Shown here: positions 1 through 9,800 of the stretch, piece by piece
Layout: each line of letters starts with the position of its first letter
Position numbering within the stretch: the stretch's first letter is position 1
Source: a bacterium UBP3_UBA3054
Lineage (GTDB): Bacteria; Auribacterota; UBA3054
Direction of reading: 5' to 3'
DNA length: 12,549 nt
NCBI GenBank assembly: GCA_002366995.1
Contig: DFCM01000025.1
Span: 12,011 to 24,559 of the forward strand
The notes under the pieces: model-generated
Databases searched by the model: none
Seen by the model: only the letters and a program-made list of their open reading frames with translations
Told to the model about the DNA's origin: nothing
Made by a program: the position numbers and the translations under genes

Positions 1-1733
<1,733 letters not shown>

Positions 1734-1744
1734 ATGTTTTTATG

Positions 1745-1752
1745 TCCTCCTT
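1745..1752 (-). promoter_or_regulatory. Ribosome binding site of carB
   Basis: The minus strand reads AAGGAGGA here, a near-perfect anti-Shine-Dalgarno match, 11 nt before the ATG at 1733. The spacing is slightly long but it selects this start. Confidence 0.8.
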
Positions 1753-1757
1753 ACACT

Positions 1758-1781
1758 ATTTAGGGAAAAACTCCCCGAAAT
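1758..1781 (-). promoter_or_regulatory. Imperfect palindrome in the carB leader
   Basis: On the plus strand the arms are ATTTAGGGA and TCCCCGAAAT around an AAAAC loop, with one mismatch and one extra C. On the minus strand it can form a short hairpin just upstream of the carB ribosome site. It could be an operator or a 5'-leader hairpin. No T-run follows it, so it is not a terminator. The function is inference. Confidence 0.3.
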
Positions 1782-1788
1782 TCGAGAA

Positions 1789-1817
1789 AGTTTATTAAAA
1801 TTTCCCAAAAAAAGCAA
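1789..1817 (-). promoter_or_regulatory. Candidate sigma70-type promoter for carB
   Basis: The minus strand shows TTGCTT (1817-1812), a 17-nt spacer, then TAAACT (1794-1789). This gives 3/6 and 4/6 consensus matches with ideal spacing. Transcription would start near 1782, just before the palindrome. The region is AT-rich, so chance matches are likely. Confidence 0.35.
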
Positions 1818-1858
1818 CGAGAAAGCCGAATGTCAGTTTTTATGCGGATTTCCATTTT

Positions 1859-1867
1859 TGTTATAAT
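1859..1867 (+). promoter_or_regulatory. Extended -10 promoter for the peptidase / LTD-CotH unit
   Basis: TGTTATAAT is an exact extended -10 (TGnTATAAT). The -35 position 17 nt upstream is weak (TTTATG at 1839-1844), which fits an extended -10 promoter. Expected transcription start is near 1874, leaving about 35 nt of leader before the ATG at 1909. Confidence 0.7.
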
Positions 1868-1908
1868 ATACAGTTAAGTATGGGTAAAAATCCGCTTAAG
1901 GAACGCGC

Positions 1909-4065
1909 ATGAAAACTTTTTTGAGACACGCCCCCAAGGGGCCGACGCTTAGGGAACTATACACCAGGCCATTGACCTACGGGCAGACCGTAGGCGGCAT
2001 GACCTTTTCCGCCGACGGGAAGATCCTGGCCTTCCTTTGGAACGAAAAAGGCGGAGCGGTCAGGGACCTCTTCGTCAAATTAGAGGACGGCAGCGTAAGG
2101 AAACTGACGGACGCCGCCAAGGTCAAGAATTTCCCCTGCGAGGACGACGTTCGCGATCCCAGGGACGTCGCCTACGCCGAGGAGATGTACACAGGCGTCA
2201 GCGAATTTTCTTTCGTCAACGACACCTATGACATCGTCTTCCTTTGCCGCGGCAATCTTTTCATCTGCGACCTCAGTGGCAACGTCGAGCGCCTGACGCT
2301 GACCAGCGGGGGACAGTACAATCTCTGCGTTCCGGAAAAAGCGCCCGAAGCCTTCTTCGTGAAGGGCGGGAACCTCTATTCCTACGATCTCGACCACGGC
2401 ACGGTGAGGCAGCTGACCTTCCTTTCTAAGCCGCACACCTCCGTCTGCGGATACAGGATCTCTCCCGACGGCAAATACGCCGCGGTGCTTGTCGAGGATT
2501 CCTCGACTTACGAAGACATCAGGATGCCGGACTACACTCCCGAAAAGGAAGTGAGGATCAACAATCTGAGAAGGAACAATGTCGGGAAGCCCCTGGCGCT
2601 CTTCCGCTACGGTTTCCTCGACCTCACAAAGGACAGCGCGCCATTAGAGTATCCCGAGCTTCCGAATTTCAAGCCTGAGGAATGCAGGAAGGGGACGACG
2701 GTGCGGCCGCACGCCGCGGCCTGGTCGCCGGACGGAACATCCTTCGCCTTCGCCTACGTCGAGGACGACTACCGTACCTACCATCTTTGCGAAGCTTCCA
2801 TAAAGAAAGGCTGGAGCGTCAAGGAACGCTTCAGCGACTACCTTGAGCCCTGGATCGAATGGTCGCCCATCGCTTACGACAAGGCTGGGACCATCTACTT
2901 CCTGAGCTACCGCGACGGCTGGCTGCAGCTCTACGCTCTGAAAGCGCAAAGCAAGACTCCGAAACGGATCACTGCCGGCGGCTGCGACATCGCGAGTTTC
3001 GCTGTCTGCGAAAATGGCAGGATCTATTTCACCGCTTTGAAGCCCGATCCGAGGAAGGCCTTCCTCTACGCGAAGAAGGACGCCCTTGATCCCGAAAAGC
3101 GCGTGAAGTGTTCCGACCGCTGCTGGGAAAGTTTCGCCGTGAGCCGCGACGGAAAGCAGCTGGCGGTCCTCGCCAGTTCCTTAATGGAACCGCCCGTGCT
3201 TTTGGTTACAGGCGCGAAGGGCAAGTTCACGCAGATACTGGACACCGCCTCTCCGCTTCTGAAAAAGTGGCCGCGCGCTATCATAAAAGAATTTTCCTTC
3301 AAGAACAAAGAGGACGGCCTCGAGATCTGCGGCACGCTGACGCTTCCGAAGGATTTCGATCCCAAGAAAAAATATCCCGCCGTGCTGCGCTGCGTCTACG
3401 CCGGGCAGGGGAAGATGGGCTTCGGCCGCTACAATCTTCTCGACAACTACATGGCCAACGAGATGGGCTACATTCTGGTCGGCATCGATCTCAGGGCCAG
3501 CCACGGCTACGGCCACAAGTTCGCCCAGGGCTACTACAAGTCCTTGGGCATCGTCGACTCCAAGGAGCTGGTCTCCTGTGCCGAATACTTGAAGGCGCAG
3601 CCTTTCGTCGACGAAAAGAGGATAGGTATTTGGGGCGGCAGCTACGGCGGCTTCCTTACGCTCATGGTCATGTGCGACTTCCCGGGCGTCTTTAATACCG
3701 GCGTCTCCTGGAAGCCTGTGACCGATTGGCGGAACTACTGGGATTCCTATACGGCCCCGCGCTTGGGAAGACCGAAAGACGATCCGGAAATATACAAAGC
3801 CACCTCTCCCGTTTTCCACGCCGCCGGATTAGAGGGGAACCTTCTCCTCATCCACGGCATGCAGGACGACAACGTGCTTTTCCAGGACGCCGCCTGGATG
3901 ATCCAGCAGCTTATTGAAAAACAGAAATATTTCGACCTCATGATATACCCTAAGGACAATCACGGCCTCGATCTCCGTTATGAAAGTCTGCCCGACTGCA
4001 TGGAGAGGATCGCGGCCTATTTCGAAGAGCACATGGGTCTGGGACCCTTAGGAGATAAAGAATGA
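1909..4065 (+). CDS. S9 family serine peptidase, dipeptidyl-peptidase-IV-like
   Basis: This 718-residue protein is a probable proline-specific peptidase with an N-terminal beta-propeller and a C-terminal alpha/beta-hydrolase. Propeller-type repeats with S.DG turns are seen near residues 33, 185, 273 and 412; the hydrolase starts near 460. The triad is Ser578 (WGGSYGGF), Asp653 (IHGMQDDNV) and His685 (KDNHG). DPP-IV features are also visible: a double Glu at 91-92 (AYAEEM), Tyr497 in VYAG (oxyanion position), Asn655 after the catalytic Asp, and PVTDWRNYWDSYT, whose Tyr610 and Tyr614 would line the S1 pocket. The length suits the family. No signal peptide or membrane segment is visible (MKTFLRHAPKGPTLRE), so it appears cytoplasmic, unlike many bacterial DPP-IV enzymes. 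AAGGA at 1898-1902, 6 nt before the ATG, fixes the start. Its TGA overlaps the next ATG. Family is firm; dipeptidyl specificity is inferred. Confidence 0.93.
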   Translation: MKTFLRHAPKGPTLRELYTRPLTYGQTVGGMTFSADGKILAFLWNEKGGAVRDLFVKLEDGSVRKLTDAAKVKNFPCEDDVRDPRDVAYAEEMYTGVSEFSFVNDTYDIVFLCRGNLFICDLSGNVERLTLTSGGQYNLCVPEKAPEAFFVKGGNLYSYDLDHGTVRQLTFLSKPHTSVCGYRISPDGKYAAVLVEDSSTYEDIRMPDYTPEKEVRINNLRRNNVGKPLALFRYGFLDLTKDSAPLEYPELPNFKPEECRKGTTVRPHAAAWSPDGTSFAFAYVEDDYRTYHLCEASIKKGWSVKERFSDYLEPWIEWSPIAYDKAGTIYFLSYRDGWLQLYALKAQSKTPKRITAGGCDIASFAVCENGRIYFTALKPDPRKAFLYAKKDALDPEKRVKCSDRCWESFAVSRDGKQLAVLASSLMEPPVLLVTGAKGKFTQILDTASPLLKKWPRAIIKEFSFKNKEDGLEICGTLTLPKDFDPKKKYPAVLRCVYAGQGKMGFGRYNLLDNYMANEMGYILVGIDLRASHGYGHKFAQGYYKSLGIVDSKELVSCAEYLKAQPFVDEKRIGIWGGSYGGFLTLMVMCDFPGVFNTGVSWKPVTDWRNYWDSYTAPRLGRPKDDPEIYKATSPVFHAAGLEGNLLLIHGMQDDNVLFQDAAWMIQQLIEKQKYFDLMIYPKDNHGLDLRYESLPDCMERIAAYFEEHMGLGPLGDKE
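4048..4065 (+). promoter_or_regulatory. Ribosome site and ATGA stop-start overlap coupling the two genes
   Basis: TTAGGAG at 4048-4054 lies inside the end of the peptidase gene, 7 nt before the ATG at 4062. The sequence ATGA (4062-4065) is both the start of the LTD/CotH gene and the TGA stop of the peptidase gene. This arrangement usually means translational coupling by re-initiation. Confidence 0.85.
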
Positions 4066-7000
4066 AAAACGCTTTTCTTTTCCTTAGCTTCCTGCTTCTG
4101 ACTTTTTCGGCGCGCGCCGACATAGTAGTCAACGAAGTAAACTACAATCCTCCCGGCTCCAGCGACCTCGAGGAATTCATCGAGCTCTACAACACGGGCG
4201 ACGAGACCGTATCCCTGGCCGGCTGGGAATTCGACAAGGGCGTGGATTTCGTTTTCCCGGAAGGCGCGAAGATCGTGGGCAAAGGCTACGCCGTCGTCGC
4301 GAGGGACCCCGCGGCTTTCAAGCGGACCTACCCCTCTTTGCCCGAGCCGTTCGGCCCGTGGGAAGGAAAATTGAAAAACAGCGGCGAGACCGTTAGATTA
4401 AGGAGCGCCAGCTCCGCCGTCATTTCCCTTTTCTCCTATCTCGACGGAGGGATGTGGCCGAGCGAACCGGACGGCGACGGCCCGACATTGGAACTGAAGA
4501 ATCCTATTTATCCTCCCGACGATCCCAGGTCCTGGGACGCCTCCGGCAAGAAGGGCGGCACGCCCTTCAAGGAGAACACGGCTTTTGTGGAAGGCCCGCT
4601 GCTCGAGACCAGAAGAGATCCCGTTTCCCCTCTGGCGCATCAGCAGTTCCTGGTCGGCGTCAGGGCGGTGGCCGGCGAGATCACTTCCGCCACCGTGACG
4701 GTCGGCAGCGAGACGCTTACGACGACATTGAAGGACGGCTGGCGCGTGGCGACCATCACCGCCGGTGAAGCGGACACGCTCCTGACTTACAACATCAACG
4801 TCACCTCTCCCGAGGGCAACGACAAGATCAAGTGCGCCTGCTACGTCATGGACAAGCTGATCCCGCAGAACAGCGTCATAGTAAACGAGGTCATGTTCGA
4901 CAGCGGCTTGGCGGCTTACGACGACGACTACCAGTACATAGAGCTCTTCAACAGGAGCTCTGAGCCCGTCGATCTCAAGGACTGCCTCATCAACGGCATC
5001 GAGCTTTCCAGCGGAAAATCCCTTGTGATAGAGCCCGGCGCCTACCTGGTCGCGCCCAGCAAGAAAGCGGTCCTCGCCGAGATCTACGGCGACATTCCCC
5101 TTATCTCCTGCAAGCTGAAACTCTACGGCGAAAGCGGCGACATTCTTCTCACGGACCGCAACGGCGCCGTGATCGACGCCGCCAAGTTCGGCAGCGAGAA
5201 ACCCTGGCCGTCTCTGGCGGCCGGCGCCGGCTATTCTCTGGAACTCCTTGATCCCGCCTGCGACGGGACGCTGCCGGAAAGCTGGGGCGTTTCGAAACTC
5301 TACGGTTCACCCGGAAAACCCAACACCGCCGCCGGCGAGGTGCCGGCCGTTTCCGTGGCGCCCTACGTTCCCGTTGATCCCTACGGCGACCAACCCATTG
5401 AGTTCGCCTTCGCGGTCCTGGGCAACAACATTCAGGAAGTGACTCTGAACTACGGCATGGACAACGCCAGCATCCATTCCCAGCTCATGGATTTCGACGC
5501 GGAGAGCGGACTCTACAAGCTGACCATTCCGGCCCAGGGCAGCGGCACGCTGCGCTACCGCCTGATCATCAGGAAAGACGGCGCCTTCTACTACTGGCCC
5601 GTGGCTACGGAAGAGGAGATCGTTCCTCCCGCCACCATGACCTCCAGACTTTCCTACGAATCGCACACCATTACGGTAGAGCCCACCACAGAATGGCAGA
5701 AGGCCAGCATTACTGACAACGCCAGCGATCCCGCCAAGATGTACATCTACATGGACGCGGCAGGGGAGATCCTGATCGATAATTTCGAGATGCGCGACGG
5801 CAGCAACAAGAACTACATGGCCAACAGCTATTTCAACAGCAACATCGACAACTGGGTGCCCAGAGGCAACCACTCCGGCACTTACTGGGACAATACGGAC
5901 GGTGTGAACGGCAAGGGCTGTCTGCATGTGGTAGCTACCGGCGCTGGCGGCGGCAACTCCTCCGGCAGCTACGTCAGGCCTTACTTCTCTGAAGACCTGA
6001 CCACCGGCAATTCCTACACCATGAGCTTCTACTACAAGCTCCCGCCCCAGGCCGCTTCCGAGAACGCTGTCTTCCGTTATCTGACCGTCGGCGCCCCTTC
6101 GAAGACCATAGCCATTTCTGAGATCAATTACCACGACCTGCACAACGCCTTCGGTAAGCAAGAATATCTGGAATTCAAAAACTACGGCGAAGCGACCGTT
6201 GATCTGGCCGGCTGGACACTTGAGAGCAAGGAGAAAGGCAAGGTTCAGATGCCGAAGATCAAGCTTCCCGCCGGGGAGTTCGTCTATCTGGCCGCCGACA
6301 CCAACGCTTTCCACGCGGCCTTCCCGAACGCCAAGTATTACTACGCCCTCGGCTTCAACCCCGACCACGGCTCAGACACCTTCACCTTAAGGGATACGGA
6401 TGGAAATGTCATCGATACGGCCGCCTACCGCGACGACGGCGAATGGGCCGGCGACGCTGACGGCGTGGGCGGATCCCTTGAAAGGCTCGACCTCAGGAAG
6501 AATGGCACGGATCCCGGCAACTACCGCCTGGCCTACGGCGGTTCCGTCGGCAGGGACGCCGACGACATCAGAGTAATAGACGCCTATCACAGCCCGGCCG
6601 TGCCCACCAGCAGCTCCAGGATCTACTTCTACTGCTATCTCGACGGCGTGAAAGGCACGCCCTCCGGCAAGATGTATTACAAGATCGGCAGCTACGGCAG
6701 CTGGCAGCAGGCGGGTCTTACCTACAACAGCGGCTCCAAGAGGATGTACGCGACGCTGACCGGCTTCTCCGACAACGACCAGGTCTTCTTCTATTACGAG
6801 ATCACGAACGATTCCAAGACCATCTATTTCCCGAGCTGGGGAGCCAGCAGGCCCTGCGCCCTGGAGATCGACGACATCACGGATTATGAGATCCCGGTCT
6901 ACCGCATACTGATGACCAGCGAGAACTATAATAAGCTCTCCAGTAAGCGCCTTTGGAACAACGACAACACCGACTGCACGCTCATAATAGGCACCAACAT

Positions 7001-9641
7001 CTTCTACAACGCCGGCATCCACTACAAGGGCAACTACAGCCGCCAGTACCGCGTCGCGCACAACATCAGGCTCAACTACGGCAAACGTTATCACGGGCAC
7101 AACAAAGTCTCCAACACCTACAACTGGGAGGACGGTTCGCCTTTCCTGGCCGTGGCCTACGCCCAGAGGATCTACCGCCTGTCCAACACGCCCATCTACG
7201 ACAGCGAGCCGCACCTGGCCCGCCGCATGGGTTCTTTGCAGGGCTTGATGCATTCCGTGGAAGGCTACGACGACGTGCACCTCACCAAGCTCGGCTACAA
7301 CGGCAACTGTTACAAGGCGACGGCGGCTTCCGCCCAGCAGGCCATGTTCAGCTACGCCGACTACAAGAAAGAGACCTACAAGGACTGCTACGAGCCTTTG
7401 GCCGAAATGAATCCCGACAAGCAGTACAAGGATCTGGCCCAGGGCCTGGAGGCTCTCTACATCTTCAACGAAAAGGATTTCAACAAAAATGTCACCAATT
7501 ACTTCGACGTGCACGCCATGGCGAAGGAATGGTGCATGATGAAAGTCCTCAACAACAGCGACGGCTGGACGCAGTGGGGGCAGAACTACATCCTCTACGG
7601 CGACGCCGACAGCGGCAGGGTGCAGCTCTGGCCTCAGGACATCGGCAGCTGCATCGTCTGGGGCAACGTGCAGTTGTTCCCCATAGTGGGTGGCATCCAG
7701 CGCTTCGCCAGGCACCCCGCTGTCATGCGCGAATTTTATGCCTGCATGACCAACAGCGTCAGGACCATCCCGGTGGCCCGCCAATTGCAGGTCTTCGACC
7801 AGCTTAGGAACGAATGCGCCCACGACGCCGTGAGAAGCGACGGCAGCTACAACTCCGAGGCCAACAACCTCCGCAACACCATCTCCAGCTGGGCCCGCAC
7901 CGTCAACAGCTCCGTCGGTTCGCCGACCTACGTGACGAACTATACCTACAGCTTCGTCTCGCTTCCGCCTAGGAGCGCCATGGTAGGGGAGCCATACTAT
8001 TACCGCCCCTTCGCCTTCGATCCCAGGGGCAGGAAGATCACCTATTCCATCCAAGGCAGCGACAAGCTCTCCATCGATTCCGACGGACTAATAAGCGGCG
8101 TCTTCACGGAACCCGGGAACGTCTCCTGCAGCGTCAAGGCCAACAACGGCGTCAGGACGCTCTCCCAGTCCTTCACCATCAACGTCCAGTACCCCTCGCT
8201 CAGACTGCACATCCCGATGGAGGAAGGCCGCGGCACGGCGGTTTCCGACAAGGAAGGCAAGATGACCGGCTCCATTGACGGCACCGTCACCTGGGACGAC
8301 GAGGGCCGCTATGGAAAGTGCTTAAGTTTCGGCCCCAATACTGGCGACACCGTCTCCATGGGCTCGCACTCCGATATCAACATCCCCGGCGACTTCACCA
8401 TCGAGGCCTGGGTCTACTTCACGCAGCGCAACCGCCGCTACTGGGGCCGCGTCTTCAAGAAGTACGAGGAGCTTGGCTGGCGCCAGGACGGCGACGGCAA
8501 CACCCATCACGGCGGCCGCATCGCCTGGGGCCCCTTCGACAACGGCTACTCCTGCACCACCGACGGCTTCCCGGGCGGCGACTCCTGGATCATGGACCGC
8601 TACAACACCGATGATCTGCAGCGCATCCTCGAGCCCAACCAGTGGCACCACTTTGCGGTCACCCACGAAAAGTCCAGGAACGAGGCCTACGTCTACGTGG
8701 ACGGCAAGCGCGTTTCCGGCCTGACCTGGAGCGGCAACCTCATCAGCTCCTCTCCGCTCTATCTGGGCGGATATCTGAACGCCAAGCTCGACGAATTCAA
8801 GATCTACTCCTTCGCCAAGCGCGCCTACAACATGGGTCTGAACATCGAGGCCGTGCAGATCAATCCGGAGAGCCAGTACATCCAGTTCCACACCTTCGAC
8901 CGTCACGACGGCAAGGAAACGAACCTGAAATATTTCGCCCTAAGGTTAATGCCTGGCGAAAAGTGGTACGTCCTTCCCAGCGAGAAGATCCAGCCCGGCG
9001 AAGACATGGTTATCTACGCCGAGGATATCGCCGACGACTTCGTGCTGCCCCCGAGTGGATCCCTTTCCCTTTATCCCTTCGAGCCCGATTCGCCCTTCCG
9101 TGATTACTACCTGACCAACGACTACACCAAGATCCTGGACTACGTGGCCTGGGGCGACGCCTCGTATCTGCCCGACGAGAAGGAACCCGCCGTCATAGCG
9201 GGCCTTTGGAAAGCCGGGTCCCTGGTCATGCCGAAGGACCGCTCCTTCAGGTTGAAAGAGCGCGGCCAGAACGTCGACGGCGCTGATTCCTGGGAAGGCG
9301 CATTCTCGCTTCCCGCGCCCGTCATTACCGACTACACTCCCACCAACTTCTACAATCTATTGGAAGGTGAGTGGACCAAGCCGGAAGGCGCCTACACCTT
9401 CAAGGTCCAGTACGCCAACAATCCCTACTTCGAGGAAAGCCAGACCACCACGGTCACTTCTCCCGGGATCCAGCTGGAAGTTCCCAACGGGACCTACTAC
9501 TGGCGCGTGCAGGCCGTCTACTCCCAGGGCGGCAGCGTCTATTCCGCTCCGGTCAAGACCTTCATCACTCCGGAACCTGGAATAGCGGCGCTTTCTATTT
9601 TAATAGCGGCTTTCTTTATAAGAAGAAGCTCCAAGCAATAA
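4062..9641 (+). CDS. Giant exported protein: LTD repeats, CotH-like domain, LamG, PEP-CTERM tail
   Basis: This 1859-residue protein starts with a Sec signal peptide (MKNAFLFLSFLLLTFSARA, cleavage before Asp20). Lamin-tail domains lie at about 20-168, 270-420 and 683-825 (NEVNYNP..., VNEVMFD..., SEINYHD..., each with an E-x-x-E-x-x-N core and L-x-x-W/C strand). An Ig-like stretch (about 421-530) and a carbohydrate-binding-module-like stretch (about 527-680) separate the second and third. A CotH-like kinase fold spans about 940-1283: HYKGNYSR (Lys989), NNSDGW (Asp1167), WPQDIGS (Asp1193). Then come a putative-Ig segment (about 1290-1380), a LamG/concanavalin-like domain (about 1380-1588, W-HHFAV...YVDGKRV), a weak fourth LTD-like region (about 1590-1750), an FN3-like domain (about 1755-1835) and PEP at 1837-1839 followed by a hydrophobic helix and RRSSKQ. 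It is probably sorted to the cell surface by an exosortase. Kinase activity and ligands are unproven. It forms the second gene of an operon with the S9 peptidase. Confidence 0.9.
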   Translation: MKNAFLFLSFLLLTFSARADIVVNEVNYNPPGSSDLEEFIELYNTGDETVSLAGWEFDKGVDFVFPEGAKIVGKGYAVVARDPAAFKRTYPSLPEPFGPWEGKLKNSGETVRLRSASSAVISLFSYLDGGMWPSEPDGDGPTLELKNPIYPPDDPRSWDASGKKGGTPFKENTAFVEGPLLETRRDPVSPLAHQQFLVGVRAVAGEITSATVTVGSETLTTTLKDGWRVATITAGEADTLLTYNINVTSPEGNDKIKCACYVMDKLIPQNSVIVNEVMFDSGLAAYDDDYQYIELFNRSSEPVDLKDCLINGIELSSGKSLVIEPGAYLVAPSKKAVLAEIYGDIPLISCKLKLYGESGDILLTDRNGAVIDAAKFGSEKPWPSLAAGAGYSLELLDPACDGTLPESWGVSKLYGSPGKPNTAAGEVPAVSVAPYVPVDPYGDQPIEFAFAVLGNNIQEVTLNYGMDNASIHSQLMDFDAESGLYKLTIPAQGSGTLRYRLIIRKDGAFYYWPVATEEEIVPPATMTSRLSYESHTITVEPTTEWQKASITDNASDPAKMYIYMDAAGEILIDNFEMRDGSNKNYMANSYFNSNIDNWVPRGNHSGTYWDNTDGVNGKGCLHVVATGAGGGNSSGSYVRPYFSEDLTTGNSYTMSFYYKLPPQAASENAVFRYLTVGAPSKTIAISEINYHDLHNAFGKQEYLEFKNYGEATVDLAGWTLESKEKGKVQMPKIKLPAGEFVYLAADTNAFHAAFPNAKYYYALGFNPDHGSDTFTLRDTDGNVIDTAAYRDDGEWAGDADGVGGSLERLDLRKNGTDPGNYRLAYGGSVGRDADDIRVIDAYHSPAVPTSSSRIYFYCYLDGVKGTPSGKMYYKIGSYGSWQQAGLTYNSGSKRMYATLTGFSDNDQVFFYYEITNDSKTIYFPSWGASRPCALEIDDITDYEIPVYRILMTSENYNKLSSKRLWNNDNTDCTLIIGTNIFYNAGIHYKGNYSRQYRVAHNIRLNYGKRYHGHNKVSNTYNWEDGSPFLAVAYAQRIYRLSNTPIYDSEPHLARRMGSLQGLMHSVEGYDDVHLTKLGYNGNCYKATAASAQQAMFSYADYKKETYKDCYEPLAEMNPDKQYKDLAQGLEALYIFNEKDFNKNVTNYFDVHAMAKEWCMMKVLNNSDGWTQWGQNYILYGDADSGRVQLWPQDIGSCIVWGNVQLFPIVGGIQRFARHPAVMREFYACMTNSVRTIPVARQLQVFDQLRNECAHDAVRSDGSYNSEANNLRNTISSWARTVNSSVGSPTYVTNYTYSFVSLPPRSAMVGEPYYYRPFAFDPRGRKITYSIQGSDKLSIDSDGLISGVFTEPGNVSCSVKANNGVRTLSQSFTINVQYPSLRLHIPMEEGRGTAVSDKEGKMTGSIDGTVTWDDEGRYGKCLSFGPNTGDTVSMGSHSDINIPGDFTIEAWVYFTQRNRRYWGRVFKKYEELGWRQDGDGNTHHGGRIAWGPFDNGYSCTTDGFPGGDSWIMDRYNTDDLQRILEPNQWHHFAVTHEKSRNEAYVYVDGKRVSGLTWSGNLISSSPLYLGGYLNAKLDEFKIYSFAKRAYNMGLNIEAVQINPESQYIQFHTFDRHDGKETNLKYFALRLMPGEKWYVLPSEKIQPGEDMVIYAEDIADDFVLPPSGSLSLYPFEPDSPFRDYYLTNDYTKILDYVAWGDASYLPDEKEPAVIAGLWKAGSLVMPKDRSFRLKERGQNVDGADSWEGAFSLPAPVITDYTPTNFYNLLEGEWTKPEGAYTFKVQYANNPYFEESQTTTVTSPGIQLEVPNGTYYWRVQAVYSQGGSVYSAPVKTFITPEPGIAALSILIAAFFIRRSSKQ

Positions 9642-9669
9642 CGCCTGACCAGCGTCATTACTAAGACTT

Positions 9670-9702
9670 ACAGCCTCCGCCAAAACGGAGGCTGTTTCTT
9701 TT
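9670..9702 (+). terminator. Intrinsic terminator of the peptidase / LTD-CotH operon
   Basis: CAGCCTCCG (9671-9679) pairs perfectly with CGGAGGCTG (9686-9694) around a CCAAAA loop. An outer A-T pair extends it to 10 bp, and the run TTTCTTTT follows. It lies 29 nt after the stop at 9641, so it closes that unit and separates it from the next gene. Confidence 0.92.
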
Positions 9703-9729
9703 ACGCATTTTGGGAGTATTCTTTAATGA

Positions 9730-9758
9730 TTGTTTTATTGGTAACAATTCAGTACACT
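9730..9758 (+). promoter_or_regulatory. Candidate promoter of the 889-residue protein gene
   Basis: TTGTTT (9730-9735), a 17-nt spacer and TACACT (9753-9758) make a plausible sigma70-type promoter between the terminator and the ribosome site. The spacer holds ATTGGTAACAAT (9737-9748), a 12-bp palindrome with one mismatched pair, a possible operator. Assignment is by consensus only. Confidence 0.4.
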
Positions 9759-9788
9759 TCTACCAAATTAAGAATACTTTTAACCAAC

Positions 9789-9794
9789 GAGGGG
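9789..9794 (+). promoter_or_regulatory. Ribosome site that decides the start at 9801
   Basis: GAGGGG lies 6 nt before the ATG at 9801. The same frame is open back to an ATG at 9726, but that start has no ribosome site, lies upstream of the putative -10, and would place 25 residues before a clear signal peptide. Confidence 0.75.
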
Positions 9795-9800
9795 ACAATT

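Noticed and set aside
1777..1804. GAAATT ... AATTTC inverted repeat in the divergent intergenic region
   Set aside because: The arms are only 6 bp with a 16-nt gap in AT-rich DNA, which is easily chance.
5307..8054. Two long minus-strand open frames (353 and 555 codons) within the LTD/CotH gene
   Set aside because: They are Val/Gly/Ala/His-rich shadows caused by the codon bias of the sense gene, and the sense frame has clear domains throughout.
9726..9800. Upstream in-frame ATG extending the 889-residue protein by 25 residues
   Set aside because: No ribosome site, it overlaps the putative promoter, and it would bury a normal signal peptide that begins at 9801.
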